A stretch of DNA of 60,815 nucleotides from Klebsiella pneumoniae. GTDB taxonomy: Bacteria; Verrucomicrobiota; Verrucomicrobiia; Limisphaerales; SXTU01. The position numbers were made by a program, and so were the translations under genes. Under the pieces are notes generated by a model. It made no database searches. It was not told the DNA's origin and was given only the letters and a program-made list of their open reading frames with translations. Below, one piece after another: positions 26,014-34,034 of this stretch. The stretch covers positions 1 to 60,815 of the forward strand of contig CALQJI020000026.1 of assembly GCA_943330855.2 (NCBI GenBank), given 5' to 3'. Numbering within the stretch: position 1 is the first letter of the stretch; every line of letters begins with the position of its first letter.

Positions 26014-29000
26014 ATGAATTCCATCAAGCGACTAGAAAGCAAATTCCTATCCGTGTTGAAACGTCTCAGCCACCTAGCCACCTTGTTGGTTTGCTGCACA
26101 AGTCTGACCGCGGCAGACGTGGTAAAATTGCCGCCGCCTGCTCCCGCGCCCGTTGAATTCACCCGTGACATTGCGCCGCTTTTTGCCGCCAAGTGCCTGA
26201 GCTGTCACGGCCCGGCCAAAAGCAAAGGCGATTTGCGCCTCGATTTCAAAGCCTTCGCTTTGCGCGGCGGCGAATCCGGGAAAGTCATCGTGCCCGGCAA
26301 AAGCAGCGACAGCAAACTGATGCATCTGGTGGCCGGACTCGAAGCCGATAACATCATGCCGCCAACCGGCGAAAGGCTCAGCGCCGCGCAAATTGGCCTG
26401 CTGCGCCGCTGGGTTGACGACGGCGCTGTGTGGCCCGACGCAGCGAAACCCGCTGAAAAACACTGGTCGTTGCAGCCAATTCGCGAACCGCAGGTGCCCA
26501 CAACGGTGAACAAAGGCGGCACCAACGCGATTGATGCCTTCGTTTTGGCGCGCCTCGAAAAAGCCGGACTTCGCCCTGCACCGCGCGCCGACCGGGCCAC
26601 TTTAATTCGCCGCCTGAGCTTCGATTTAACCGGCCTGCCGCCCTCGCCTGCCGAAGTCGCCGACTTCGTGAACAGCAAAGCGCCGCGCGCCTACGAAGAA
26701 CTGGTGGACAGGCTTCTGGCCTCGCCGCACTACGGCGAACGCTGGGGACGGCACTGGCTGGACGTGGCGCGCTACACCGAGAGTCAGGGCTTTGAATACG
26801 ACCGCCTGCGCAACAACGCCTGGCACTATCGCGATTACGTCATCAAGAGCTTCAACGACGACAAGCCGTATGACCGTTTCATGCGCGAGCAAATCGCGGG
26901 CGACGTGATGGAGCCCGTAACGAGCGATGGAATGATCGCCCCGAGCTTGCTCGTCTGCGGGCCGTGGGATCAGGCCGGAAATGCACAGGCAAATGCGACG
27001 CAAAAGATGATCACTCGAGAGGATGAACTCGAAGACCTTATCGGCGTCGTTGGGCAGTCTTTCCTCGGGCTCACGATCAACTGCGCGCGCTGTCACGCGC
27101 ACAAGTTCGACCCGATTCCGCACGAAGAATACTATCGCTTCAAAGCGGTTTTTGAAGGCGTGAAACACGGCGAACGCAGCATCGCCAGCGCCGCGGAAAC
27201 CAAGGCGCTCAATGACCAACGCGCCGTGCTGGAAAAGGAAATCGCGGCGGCGCAGGACGTCGTCTCGCGGCTCGATGCGGAAGGACGGAAACTCGCAGCG
27301 GCCAAGCTGGCAGCCGACCCGCGCCCCGTCGGTCCAGCACCGTTTGCGCGGTGGGCATTCGAAGGCGCGCTGCCCGCTGGCGAGCTCAAAGGCGGAGCGA
27401 AAGTCGAGGGCGGCCGGCTTTTGCTGAAAAAGGAAAGCGGCTCGTATTTTCAAAGCGCACCGCTCACCCGCGACATCCGCGAAAAGACACTCGAAGCATG
27501 GGTGGCGCTCGACGATTTGAAGCAAGGCGGCGGCGCTGCAATTTCCATCGAGTCGCAGCCGAGTCGCGATTTCGACGCCATCGTGTTTGGCGAGCGTCAG
27601 CCGAGAAAATGGGTCCCCGGTAGCGGAGGTTTCCAGCGCACGCGCGACCTCGAAGCTCCTGAGGAAACCGCCGCACCGGGCACGCTTGTCCACGTCGCCA
27701 TCGTCTATCGCGCGGACAACAGCATTGCGTTGTTCCGCGACGGACAGCCGTATGGAAAACCCTATACGCCCGCGCAGCCGCTCCGCACCTACAGGGCAGG
27801 CGAGTCGCGCGTGCTGCTCGGCCTGCGGCACCACGGCGCGGGCAACGGCTTTCTCGGCGGCGGAGTCGAACGTGCCTCGCTCTACGACCGCGCGTTGAGC
27901 GCCGAGGAAATCGACGCGTCCTTCCGCTCGCAAGGCCGCTCCATCCCGCTCGCCGATACACTCGCAAATCTCAACGACGCACAACGCGCCGAACGCGACG
28001 CCGCGCTCGCAAAGATTGCCGCGAGACGGACACAGCTCGACGCAAAGAAGCCGGACCGCCAAGTAAGCTACGTCGGCACGCGCGTGCAGCCGGCTCCGAC
28101 ACATCGGCTGAAGCGTGGCGATGTGAAAGCGCCGGATGAAATCGTCACTCCCGGTGCGCTCGCCGCGGTGGCGGATTTAAGCCCCGACTTCGGCCTCGCC
28201 GCAGACGCGCCCGAGGCACAGCGCCGCTTGAAGTTCGCCGACTGGGTGGGCGATGCGCGCAATCCGCTTCCCGCGCGCGTGATGGCCAACCGCGTCTGGC
28301 ACTATCACTTTGGGCAGGGACTGGTGGCCACGCCCAATGATTTTGGAGGCAGCGGCGCGCGGCCTTCGCATCCCGAACTGCTCGACTATCTGGCCGCGAA
28401 GTTCATCGCGGGCGGCTGGAGCGTCAAGAATCTGCATCGGCTTATCGTCAGCTCGGCGGCCTATCAGCAAAGCTCGGCATTCGAGGCCAAGGCCGCCGCG
28501 TTGGATGCCGACAACGCGCTGCTCTGGCGCTTTACGCCGCGCCGCCTCGAAGCCGAAGCCGTTCGCGACGCGATGCTCGCCGTCAGCGGGCAGCTCAATC
28601 CCGCGATGGGCGGACCAAGTTTCCGCCCATTCACCATCACGGATTTCAACGCCGCATTTTACCACCCCAAAGACAGCACCGAGCCGGAATTCAACCGCCG
28701 CACCGTCTATCGTGCGAACGTGAACTCCGGCAAAGACCCTTTGCTGGATGCCTTCGATTGCCCCGACCCGTCGGTGAAAACGCCGCGCCGTGGAGTCACC
28801 ACCACGCCATTGCAAGCTCTGGAACTCATGAACAACTCGTTTGCGCTGCGCCAAGCAAAGTTCTTGGCCGAGCGCGCGATGAAAGACGCCAACAACGACC
28901 TGCCGGGTGCCGTTCAAATCGCCTATCGCCACGCGTTGGGCCGCGACGCCATGCCCGCCGAAGCCAAGCGCGCTGCTGCTGCCGCGCAAGCACGCGGTTT

Positions 29001-29055
29001 GGCCAGCGTCTGCTGGGCGCTGCTCAATTCCACGGAGTTTGTTTATGTCCGATAA
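26014..29055 (+). CDS. Secreted cytochrome c protein with DUF1549/LamG/DUF1553 (PSD1 type)
   Basis: The start is the ATG at 26014, giving 1013 residues with a signal peptide. Haem motif CLSCH (61-65) lies in the N-terminal cytochrome domain, followed by DUF1549 (LIRRLSFDLTGLPPSPAEV, HWLDVARYTESQG) with a second motif CARCHAHKFDPI near 357-361. A LamG/concanavalin-like sugar-binding domain occupies about 440-640. DUF1553 closes the protein (NRVWHYHFGQGLV, RRLEAEAVRDAML, TPLQALELMNN). The presence of the lectin domain fits attachment to polysaccharide. The last codons YVR-stop overlap the ATG of the DUF1501 gene by 11 bp. Reaction unknown. Confidence 0.92.
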   Translation: MNSIKRLESKFLSVLKRLSHLATLLVCCTSLTAADVVKLPPPAPAPVEFTRDIAPLFAAKCLSCHGPAKSKGDLRLDFKAFALRGGESGKVIVPGKSSDSKLMHLVAGLEADNIMPPTGERLSAAQIGLLRRWVDDGAVWPDAAKPAEKHWSLQPIREPQVPTTVNKGGTNAIDAFVLARLEKAGLRPAPRADRATLIRRLSFDLTGLPPSPAEVADFVNSKAPRAYEELVDRLLASPHYGERWGRHWLDVARYTESQGFEYDRLRNNAWHYRDYVIKSFNDDKPYDRFMREQIAGDVMEPVTSDGMIAPSLLVCGPWDQAGNAQANATQKMITREDELEDLIGVVGQSFLGLTINCARCHAHKFDPIPHEEYYRFKAVFEGVKHGERSIASAAETKALNDQRAVLEKEIAAAQDVVSRLDAEGRKLAAAKLAADPRPVGPAPFARWAFEGALPAGELKGGAKVEGGRLLLKKESGSYFQSAPLTRDIREKTLEAWVALDDLKQGGGAAISIESQPSRDFDAIVFGERQPRKWVPGSGGFQRTRDLEAPEETAAPGTLVHVAIVYRADNSIALFRDGQPYGKPYTPAQPLRTYRAGESRVLLGLRHHGAGNGFLGGGVERASLYDRALSAEEIDASFRSQGRSIPLADTLANLNDAQRAERDAALAKIAARRTQLDAKKPDRQVSYVGTRVQPAPTHRLKRGDVKAPDEIVTPGALAAVADLSPDFGLAADAPEAQRRLKFADWVGDARNPLPARVMANRVWHYHFGQGLVATPNDFGGSGARPSHPELLDYLAAKFIAGGWSVKNLHRLIVSSAAYQQSSAFEAKAAALDADNALLWRFTPRRLEAEAVRDAMLAVSGQLNPAMGGPSFRPFTITDFNAAFYHPKDSTEPEFNRRTVYRANVNSGKDPLLDAFDCPDPSVKTPRRGVTTTPLQALELMNNSFALRQAKFLAERAMKDANNDLPGAVQIAYRHALGRDAMPAEAKRAAAAAQARGLASVCWALLNSTEFVYVR

Positions 29056-30478
29056 CCACGCACCGCTGCTTTCGCGCCGTCACTTTCTTTCCAACACCGC
29101 TGGTGGTCTGGGCGGCGTGTCGCTGGCCTGGCTACTGGCGCGCGATAATGCCAAAGCCGCGCCCGCCGTTTCGTCGGCTAAGCAGCCGCACTTCGCGCCC
29201 AAGGCCAAGCGCGTGGTGCAGATTTTCTGCTGCGGTGGCGTGAGCCATCTCGACACGTTCGATTACAAGCCCCAACTGGCGAAGCTGCATGGCAAAACGC
29301 TCGAAGGCAAAGGTGAGAATTTGGGCTTTTTCGGGCAGCCCGGCAAGGTGATGCAAAGCGTTTACGAGTTCCAGCAGCACGGGCAAAGCGCCTCGTGGGT
29401 CAGCAGCCTGCTGCCGAATTTGGCCGGGTGCGTTGACGACGTTTGCTTTGTGCATTCGATGTTCGCCAAGAGCAACAACCACACGCCCGCCACGTTTCAG
29501 ATGAACAGCGGCTTCACGCTCAACGGCTTTCCCAGCATGGGCGCGTGGCTCAGCTATGGCCTCGGCACCGCAAACGAAAATCTGCCCGCCTTTGTGGTGC
29601 TGCCCGACCCGCGCGGGCTGTTGGCGGGCGGCTCCATCAACTGGACGGCGGGATTCTTGCCCGCCAACCACCAAGGCGTGCCGTTTCGCACGCAGTCGAA
29701 AGAACCCATACCTGATTTGAACACGCCGCCCGGCATCGCGCCGGGGCAGCGCGAAGCCGATATGCAGTTGCTGGCCGCGATGAACCGCGATTTTGCCGAG
29801 GCGCACCCCGGCGACGGCGCTTTCGCGGCGCGATTGCGTTCGTATGAACTGGCGGCGCGCATGCAAACCAGCATTCCCGAAGCGACGAATTTGGACGCCG
29901 AACCCGAAGCAATCAAAAAACTCTACGGCCTAGGCGAGGCTGCCAACAAAGGCTTCGCAGCCAACTGCCTGATGGCGCGGCGGCTGTTGGAGCGCGGCGT
30001 GCGCTTCGTGCAGATTCTTAACGGCGGCGCGTTTGGCAGCCCGCGCATCAACTGGGACGGCCACGAAAACCTCAAAGAAAACCACGACAACCAAGCCGCC
30101 ACCATGGACAAACCCGTGGCGGCGCTGATGAAAGACCTGAAGCAGCGCGGCATGCTCGAAGACACGCTGTTCGTGTGGAGCACCGAATTTGGCCGCAGCC
30201 CGTCCACGCAGGGCATCAACCGGCCGGGGCGCGACCACCATCCCACGGCGTTTACCTGCTTTTTAGCAGGCGCGGGCGTGAAGAAGGGTTTCCACTATGG
30301 CCAGTCCGACGATGTCGGCTATTTCGTCGGCGAAAACAAAGTCACAATTCCCGACTTTCACGCCACGATTCTGCATCTGCTGGGCATTGACCACGAGAAG
30401 CTGACTTTTTATCACAACGGCATCGACCGGCGGTTAACCGATGTGCATGGCCATGTCATAAAGGGCATTCTGGCCTAA
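29045..30478 (+). CDS. DUF1501 protein with Tat-like signal, partner of the DUF1549 cytochrome
   Basis: The ATG at 29045 lies inside the final codons of the cytochrome gene, so translation is coupled. The 477-residue product starts MSDNHAPLLSRRHFLSNTAG (RRHFL Tat motif). It has the DUF1501 body with FCCGGVSHLDTFDYKP, NLMARRLLERGVRFVQI-like text, EFGRSP and GRDHHPTAFTCFLAGAGVK, ending VHGHVIKGILA. DUF1501 belongs to the alkaline-phosphatase/sulfatase superfamily fold. The PVC pairing with DUF1549/1553 is almost invariant, but the enzyme activity is unproven. A hairpin terminator follows 135 bp downstream. Confidence 0.92.
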   Translation: MSDNHAPLLSRRHFLSNTAGGLGGVSLAWLLARDNAKAAPAVSSAKQPHFAPKAKRVVQIFCCGGVSHLDTFDYKPQLAKLHGKTLEGKGENLGFFGQPGKVMQSVYEFQQHGQSASWVSSLLPNLAGCVDDVCFVHSMFAKSNNHTPATFQMNSGFTLNGFPSMGAWLSYGLGTANENLPAFVVLPDPRGLLAGGSINWTAGFLPANHQGVPFRTQSKEPIPDLNTPPGIAPGQREADMQLLAAMNRDFAEAHPGDGAFAARLRSYELAARMQTSIPEATNLDAEPEAIKKLYGLGEAANKGFAANCLMARRLLERGVRFVQILNGGAFGSPRINWDGHENLKENHDNQAATMDKPVAALMKDLKQRGMLEDTLFVWSTEFGRSPSTQGINRPGRDHHPTAFTCFLAGAGVKKGFHYGQSDDVGYFVGENKVTIPDFHATILHLLGIDHEKLTFYHNGIDRRLTDVHGHVIKGILA

Positions 30479-30612
30479 CTATTTGAAAACGTCGGCGGCA
30501 ACGCTGTGAAAAAGGCAACTCGGCGACAACAGCATCGCCACGCACAACGCGCCAACGAGCGTCGGGTTTTAACACCAGCAAATCACCGGGACAGGAGTGT
30601 CCCCGTCACAAA

Positions 30613-30648
30613 GAAACCGACGGCCTCCAAACAGAAGCCGCCGGTTTT
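30613..30648 (+). terminator. Rho-independent-like terminator after the DUF1501 gene
   Basis: GAAACCGACGGC (30613-30624) pairs with GCCGCCGGTTTT (30637-30648) with one mismatch around a 12-base loop. It is followed by TCACTTTTCT. It separates the esterase/DUF1549/DUF1501 unit from the sugar-transport operon. Confidence 0.6.
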
Positions 30649-30692
30649 CACTTTTCTCCGCTCCCGCTGGGAGGGGATGGGGGTGGGTCATT

Positions 30693-30712
30693 GGGCATGG
30701 CAAGCCATGCCC
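30693..30712. repeat. Perfect palindrome upstream of the sugar-transport operon
   Basis: GGGCATGGC-AA-GCCATGCCC, a 9-bp perfect stem, in the otherwise empty 30649-30881 region. Upstream, GGGACA-GGAG-TGTCCC near 30591-30605 is a second small dyad. They look like repeat-family hairpins; an operator role cannot be excluded. Confidence 0.5.
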
Positions 30713-30782
30713 TACTCCACCGTCACCGTCCCGCTGCCTCCCATCCACGTCACGCCGACTCTGTCTGAGGAGATGTTCGCCC

Positions 30783-31054
30783 CGGCACTTCGGGATGGAC
30801 ACGCCGGGGCGTTCAGAGATTCCATTGCAGATGAACCTTGACGCCTTGCCCCGCCGCGTGCGGCCATGGTCTGTGTCCATCATGAAACTGAAACTCCTCG
30901 CCCTTCCCTTCGCCCTGCTGGCCCTCGCCGTCGGTTGCAACAAACCCGCAGAGCCAGCCAAGCCAGCCACCACCAGCACGACAGCCGCTCCCGCCCCCGC
31001 CAAGAAAGGCACCATCGGCGTCTCGTTGCTCACGTTGCAGAACCCGTTCTTCAA
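30783..31054 (+). repeat. Intact copy of the 270-bp direct duplication
   Basis: It covers the presumed promoter region, ATG and first about 57 codons of the sugar-binding-protein gene and is about 90% identical to 24411-24683. The best-conserved block is around CCTTGCCCCGCCGCGTGCGG, directly upstream of the start, which may include the promoter. Confidence 0.85.
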
Positions 31055-31874
31055 GGTCATCGGCGACAGCATCACCGCCGAGGCCGCGAAGCATGGCTAC
31101 GACACCATCGTCCTCAGTGCCGACACCGACGTCGCGCGCCAGGCGAACCACGTGAAGGACTTCATCGTGAAGAAGTGCGTCGCCATCGTCCTCAGCCCGT
31201 GCGAGTCGCGCTCCATCGTGCCGGTGATTCAGGAGGCCAACACCGCCGGCATCCCCGTGCTCACCGTGGACATTCCGTGCAACGAGCCGGGCGTGAAGCT
31301 GCTCACGCAAGTCGCAACGGACAACTACGGCGGCGGCAAGGAAGCGGGCCTCGCGATGATCGAGGCGCTCGGCGCGGCGGGCGGCAAGGTCGTCATTCTG
31401 CATTTCAAACAGGCCGAGTCCTGCCGTCTTCGCGTGAAAGGTTTTCGCGAGATCATTGATGCGCACAACGCGAAAGCTGCCGCGAAAATCAACATGGTGA
31501 TGGAACTCGACGGCGGTGGCGCGAAGGATGTCGGTTACAAAGCCGCTGAGGACGCCCTCCAAGCCCACGGCGACTTGCGTGGCGTCTTCGCCATCAACGA
31601 CCCCTCCGCACTCGGCGCGCGTGCTGCGTTGGAGAAAGCGAACAAAGCGGCGCAGGTCGTCATCATAGGCTTCGACGGCCAGCCCGAGGGCAAGCAGGCC
31701 ATCAAGGACGGCAAGATTTACGCCGACCCGATTCAGTTCCCCGACAAGATGGGCGTCGAAATCGTCCGCGCCATTGTGAAGCACTCCAAAGGCGAAGACG
31801 TGCCGAAGGAGTTGCTCATCCCGACCAGCCTGTATCGGAAAGCGGATGCGATGAAGGATGCCGAACTGAAATGA
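30882..31874 (+). CDS. Periplasmic sugar-binding lipoprotein of an ABC transporter (RbsB type)
   Basis: A 330-residue type I periplasmic binding protein. The leader ends in the lipobox LAVGC with the acylated cysteine at 19, followed by a proline/threonine linker. The fold begins GTIGVSLLTLQNPFFKVIGD, with the RbsB-type blocks ADTDVARQANHVKDFI, IPVLTVDIPCNEPGVK, GVFAINDPSALGARAAL and IIGFDGQPEGKQAIKDG. It captures a sugar or polyol for the permease encoded at 34035. It is first in a tight rightward operon (30882-39550) that lacks an ATPase gene. Its 5' part exists as a dead duplicate at 24411. Confidence 0.9.
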   Translation: MKLKLLALPFALLALAVGCNKPAEPAKPATTSTTAAPAPAKKGTIGVSLLTLQNPFFKVIGDSITAEAAKHGYDTIVLSADTDVARQANHVKDFIVKKCVAIVLSPCESRSIVPVIQEANTAGIPVLTVDIPCNEPGVKLLTQVATDNYGGGKEAGLAMIEALGAAGGKVVILHFKQAESCRLRVKGFREIIDAHNAKAAAKINMVMELDGGGAKDVGYKAAEDALQAHGDLRGVFAINDPSALGARAALEKANKAAQVVIIGFDGQPEGKQAIKDGKIYADPIQFPDKMGVEIVRAIVKHSKGEDVPKELLIPTSLYRKADAMKDAELK

Positions 31875-31956
31875 ACGGAGTATTGGAGTGGTGGAGAAAT
31901 GGAGGACTGCCTCCGGCTCCGCCCATCACTCCAAAACTCCACTATTCCATTACTCC

Positions 31957-32802
31957 ATGTCTTCCTTCCTTCCCTCCCTCGTCGGCTCCATGTCTGTCGG
32001 TGCCGCGGGCAACCCGACCGTCGCGATGGTCGAGACAGCCTTCCGCCACCACGGCCTGCACTGGCGCTACGTGAACATGGAAGTGCCGCCCGCCGGCCTC
32101 GCCGACGCCGTGCGCGGCGCGCGCGCGATGGGCTTTCGCGGCTTCAACCTCTCCATGCCGCACAAGGTCGCCGTAATCCCGCTCCTCGACGGCCTCGGCG
32201 AATCCGCCGCGCTCATCGGCGCGGTCAATTGCGTCGTGCGGCGCGGCGAGCAACTCATCGGCGAGAACACGGACGGCAAAGGATTTCTTAAATCGCTGCA
32301 AGAAATCTGCGACCCGCGCGGAAAGAACATCGTGATGTTCGGAGCCGGTGGCGCAGCCCGAGCCGTGGCAGTGGAAATCGGCCTCGTCGGCGCGAAGCAC
32401 ATCACCGTCGTCAACCGCAGTGAGCCGTGCGGTCGCGAACTCGTGGAGACACTTCGCACCAACGCCAAGCTCGATGCGGAATTTGTTTCGTGGCACGGCG
32501 ACTACACTCTCCCTGCTGGCACGGACATCGTCATCAACGCCACCTCCATCGGTCTCTACGACGCCGATGCGCGGCTCGCGTTGAACTTGGATTCACTCAA
32601 GCCGAACATGGTCGTCGCCGACGTGGTCTTCAGTCCGCCGCAGACGCGTCTGCTCCGCGACGCCGCCGCTCGCGGCTGCCGCACGCTCGACGGCCTCGGC
32701 ATGCTCGTGAACCAAGGCGTGATCGGCGTGCAGTATTGGACCGGCGTGAATCCCGACCCCGCCGCGATGCGCCGTGCGTTGGAATCCGTGATGGAACTTT
32801 GA
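31957..32802 (+). CDS. Shikimate-dehydrogenase-family oxidoreductase in a sugar operon
   Basis: From the ATG at 31957 the product has 281 residues. The AroE core is intact: NLSMPHK with catalytic K70, ENTDGKGF with D106, the NADP-binding loop FGAGGAARA (about 128-136), INATSIGL and the final GLGMLVNQG. The N-terminal S-x-S substrate motif that holds the shikimate carboxylate is not present; the corresponding place reads VGAAGNPTVAMVETAF. With its position between a sugar-binding protein and a mutarotase-like gene, this suggests oxidation of a sugar-derived keto or hydroxy compound instead of shikimate. A 74-bp inverted-repeat-like stretch (GGAGTGGTGGA ... CTCCATTACTCC) precedes it. Confidence 0.8.
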   Translation: MSSFLPSLVGSMSVGAAGNPTVAMVETAFRHHGLHWRYVNMEVPPAGLADAVRGARAMGFRGFNLSMPHKVAVIPLLDGLGESAALIGAVNCVVRRGEQLIGENTDGKGFLKSLQEICDPRGKNIVMFGAGGAARAVAVEIGLVGAKHITVVNRSEPCGRELVETLRTNAKLDAEFVSWHGDYTLPAGTDIVINATSIGLYDADARLALNLDSLKPNMVVADVVFSPPQTRLLRDAAARGCRTLDGLGMLVNQGVIGVQYWTGVNPDPAAMRRALESVMEL

Positions 32803-32821
32803 GTAAACACACGAACTATTT

Positions 32822-34033
32822 ATGAAACACACTGCGTCACTTCTCGTTGTCGGGCTGGCCCTCGTCTTCTCCGTTCACGCCGGTCCCGGTGAGAAGACGC
32901 GCGCTGCGCATTCGCAGCCGTGCTGGATTCTCGCCACGCCGCAAGTCGAGCTGGCGCTCACGCAACTCGGCGGGCACATGGCGCCCGTCACGTTCTTCCG
33001 CGATTCCAAACAGCCCGTGCAGCCCTACCACATCAGCCCGTGGCAGGGGGAGAAGCACGCCTATCCCGTGCCCGTGCTCGTCCCGTTGCGCGGCGATTTC
33101 TTCTGCCTGCCTTTCGGCGGCAACGGCGACGCGGTCAACGGCGAGAAGCACCCGCCGCACGGCGAGACCGCCGGTTCTCCGTGGAAACACGTCGCCACGA
33201 AAAAGACCGGTGACGTGACCACGCTCACCGTCGCGTTGGAAACGAAAGTCCGCGCGGGCAAAGTGACGAAAGAACTTTCGCTCGTGGACGGGCAGAACGT
33301 CATTTACTCCCGTCATCTCATCGAAGGTTTCGCTGGCAAGACGCCGCTCGGCCATCACGCCACGCTCGCGATGCCCGAGAAGGACGGCGCGTTCCGCATC
33401 GCCACGAGTCCGTTCAAGTTCGGCATGGTCGCGCCCGGCCTCTTCAGCGACCCGAAGCAGGCCGAATATCAGGCGCTGCAAATCGGTGCGCGTTTCACTG
33501 ATCTCCACAAAGTGCCGGTCGCGTGGAAGGGCGCGCCCGACGCCGACCTCGCCTCGCTCCCCGCGCGCAAAGGTCACGCGGATTTGTTCATGCTCTTCAA
33601 CGAGCCGACCGGTCCCGCGTGGGTCACCGCCACGCGCGGCGATGAAGGTTGGGTGTGGTTCGCGCTCAAAGATCCGGCGGTTTTGAACGGCACGCTCTTC
33701 TGGCTCGAGAACCACGGGCGTCACGGCCTGCCGTGGTTTGGACGCAACAACTGCGTCGGCATCGAAGACATCACCGGCCACTGGGCCGACGGCCTCGCGG
33801 CGTCGGTGAGTCCGAATCTGCTCACGAAGGAAGGCATCCCCACCGCCATCGAGTTGAGCGCCACGCGCCCGACCGCGGTGAACTACATCCAAGGCGTCGT
33901 GCGCGTGCCTGCGGGTTTCGTGGAAGTGAAGACAATCGAGTTCGCGCCCGGCCAAGTGACGTTCGTCTCCACGACCGGACAGCGCGTGACCGCGCCCGTG
34001 CGCCATGAGTTTCTGAAGGCGGGCAAGCTGTAG
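32822..34033 (+). CDS. Secreted protein, probably galactose-mutarotase-like fold
   Basis: A 403-residue exported protein (signal peptide MKHTASLLVVGLALVFSVHA). The sequence is beta-rich with features of aldose epimerase-like supersandwich proteins: TPQVELALTQLGGHMAPVTF near the start and HHATLAMP, GRNNCVGIEDITGHWAD and VEVKTIEFAPGQV later. I could not place it in a named family with certainty. Sugar-acid or sugar-anomer handling is inferred from fold impression and from its place 19 bp after the dehydrogenase and 1 bp before the sugar permease gene. Confidence 0.6.
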   Translation: MKHTASLLVVGLALVFSVHAGPGEKTRAAHSQPCWILATPQVELALTQLGGHMAPVTFFRDSKQPVQPYHISPWQGEKHAYPVPVLVPLRGDFFCLPFGGNGDAVNGEKHPPHGETAGSPWKHVATKKTGDVTTLTVALETKVRAGKVTKELSLVDGQNVIYSRHLIEGFAGKTPLGHHATLAMPEKDGAFRIATSPFKFGMVAPGLFSDPKQAEYQALQIGARFTDLHKVPVAWKGAPDADLASLPARKGHADLFMLFNEPTGPAWVTATRGDEGWVWFALKDPAVLNGTLFWLENHGRHGLPWFGRNNCVGIEDITGHWADGLAASVSPNLLTKEGIPTAIELSATRPTAVNYIQGVVRVPAGFVEVKTIEFAPGQVTFVSTTGQRVTAPVRHEFLKAGKL

Positions 34034-34034
34034 A

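Noticed and set aside
30783..31054. Insertion-sequence ends bracketing the 6.1-kb cassette
   Set aside because: The bracketing sequence is a promoter plus the 5' end of a known gene, without terminal inverted repeats or a transposase, so a transposon label is not supported.
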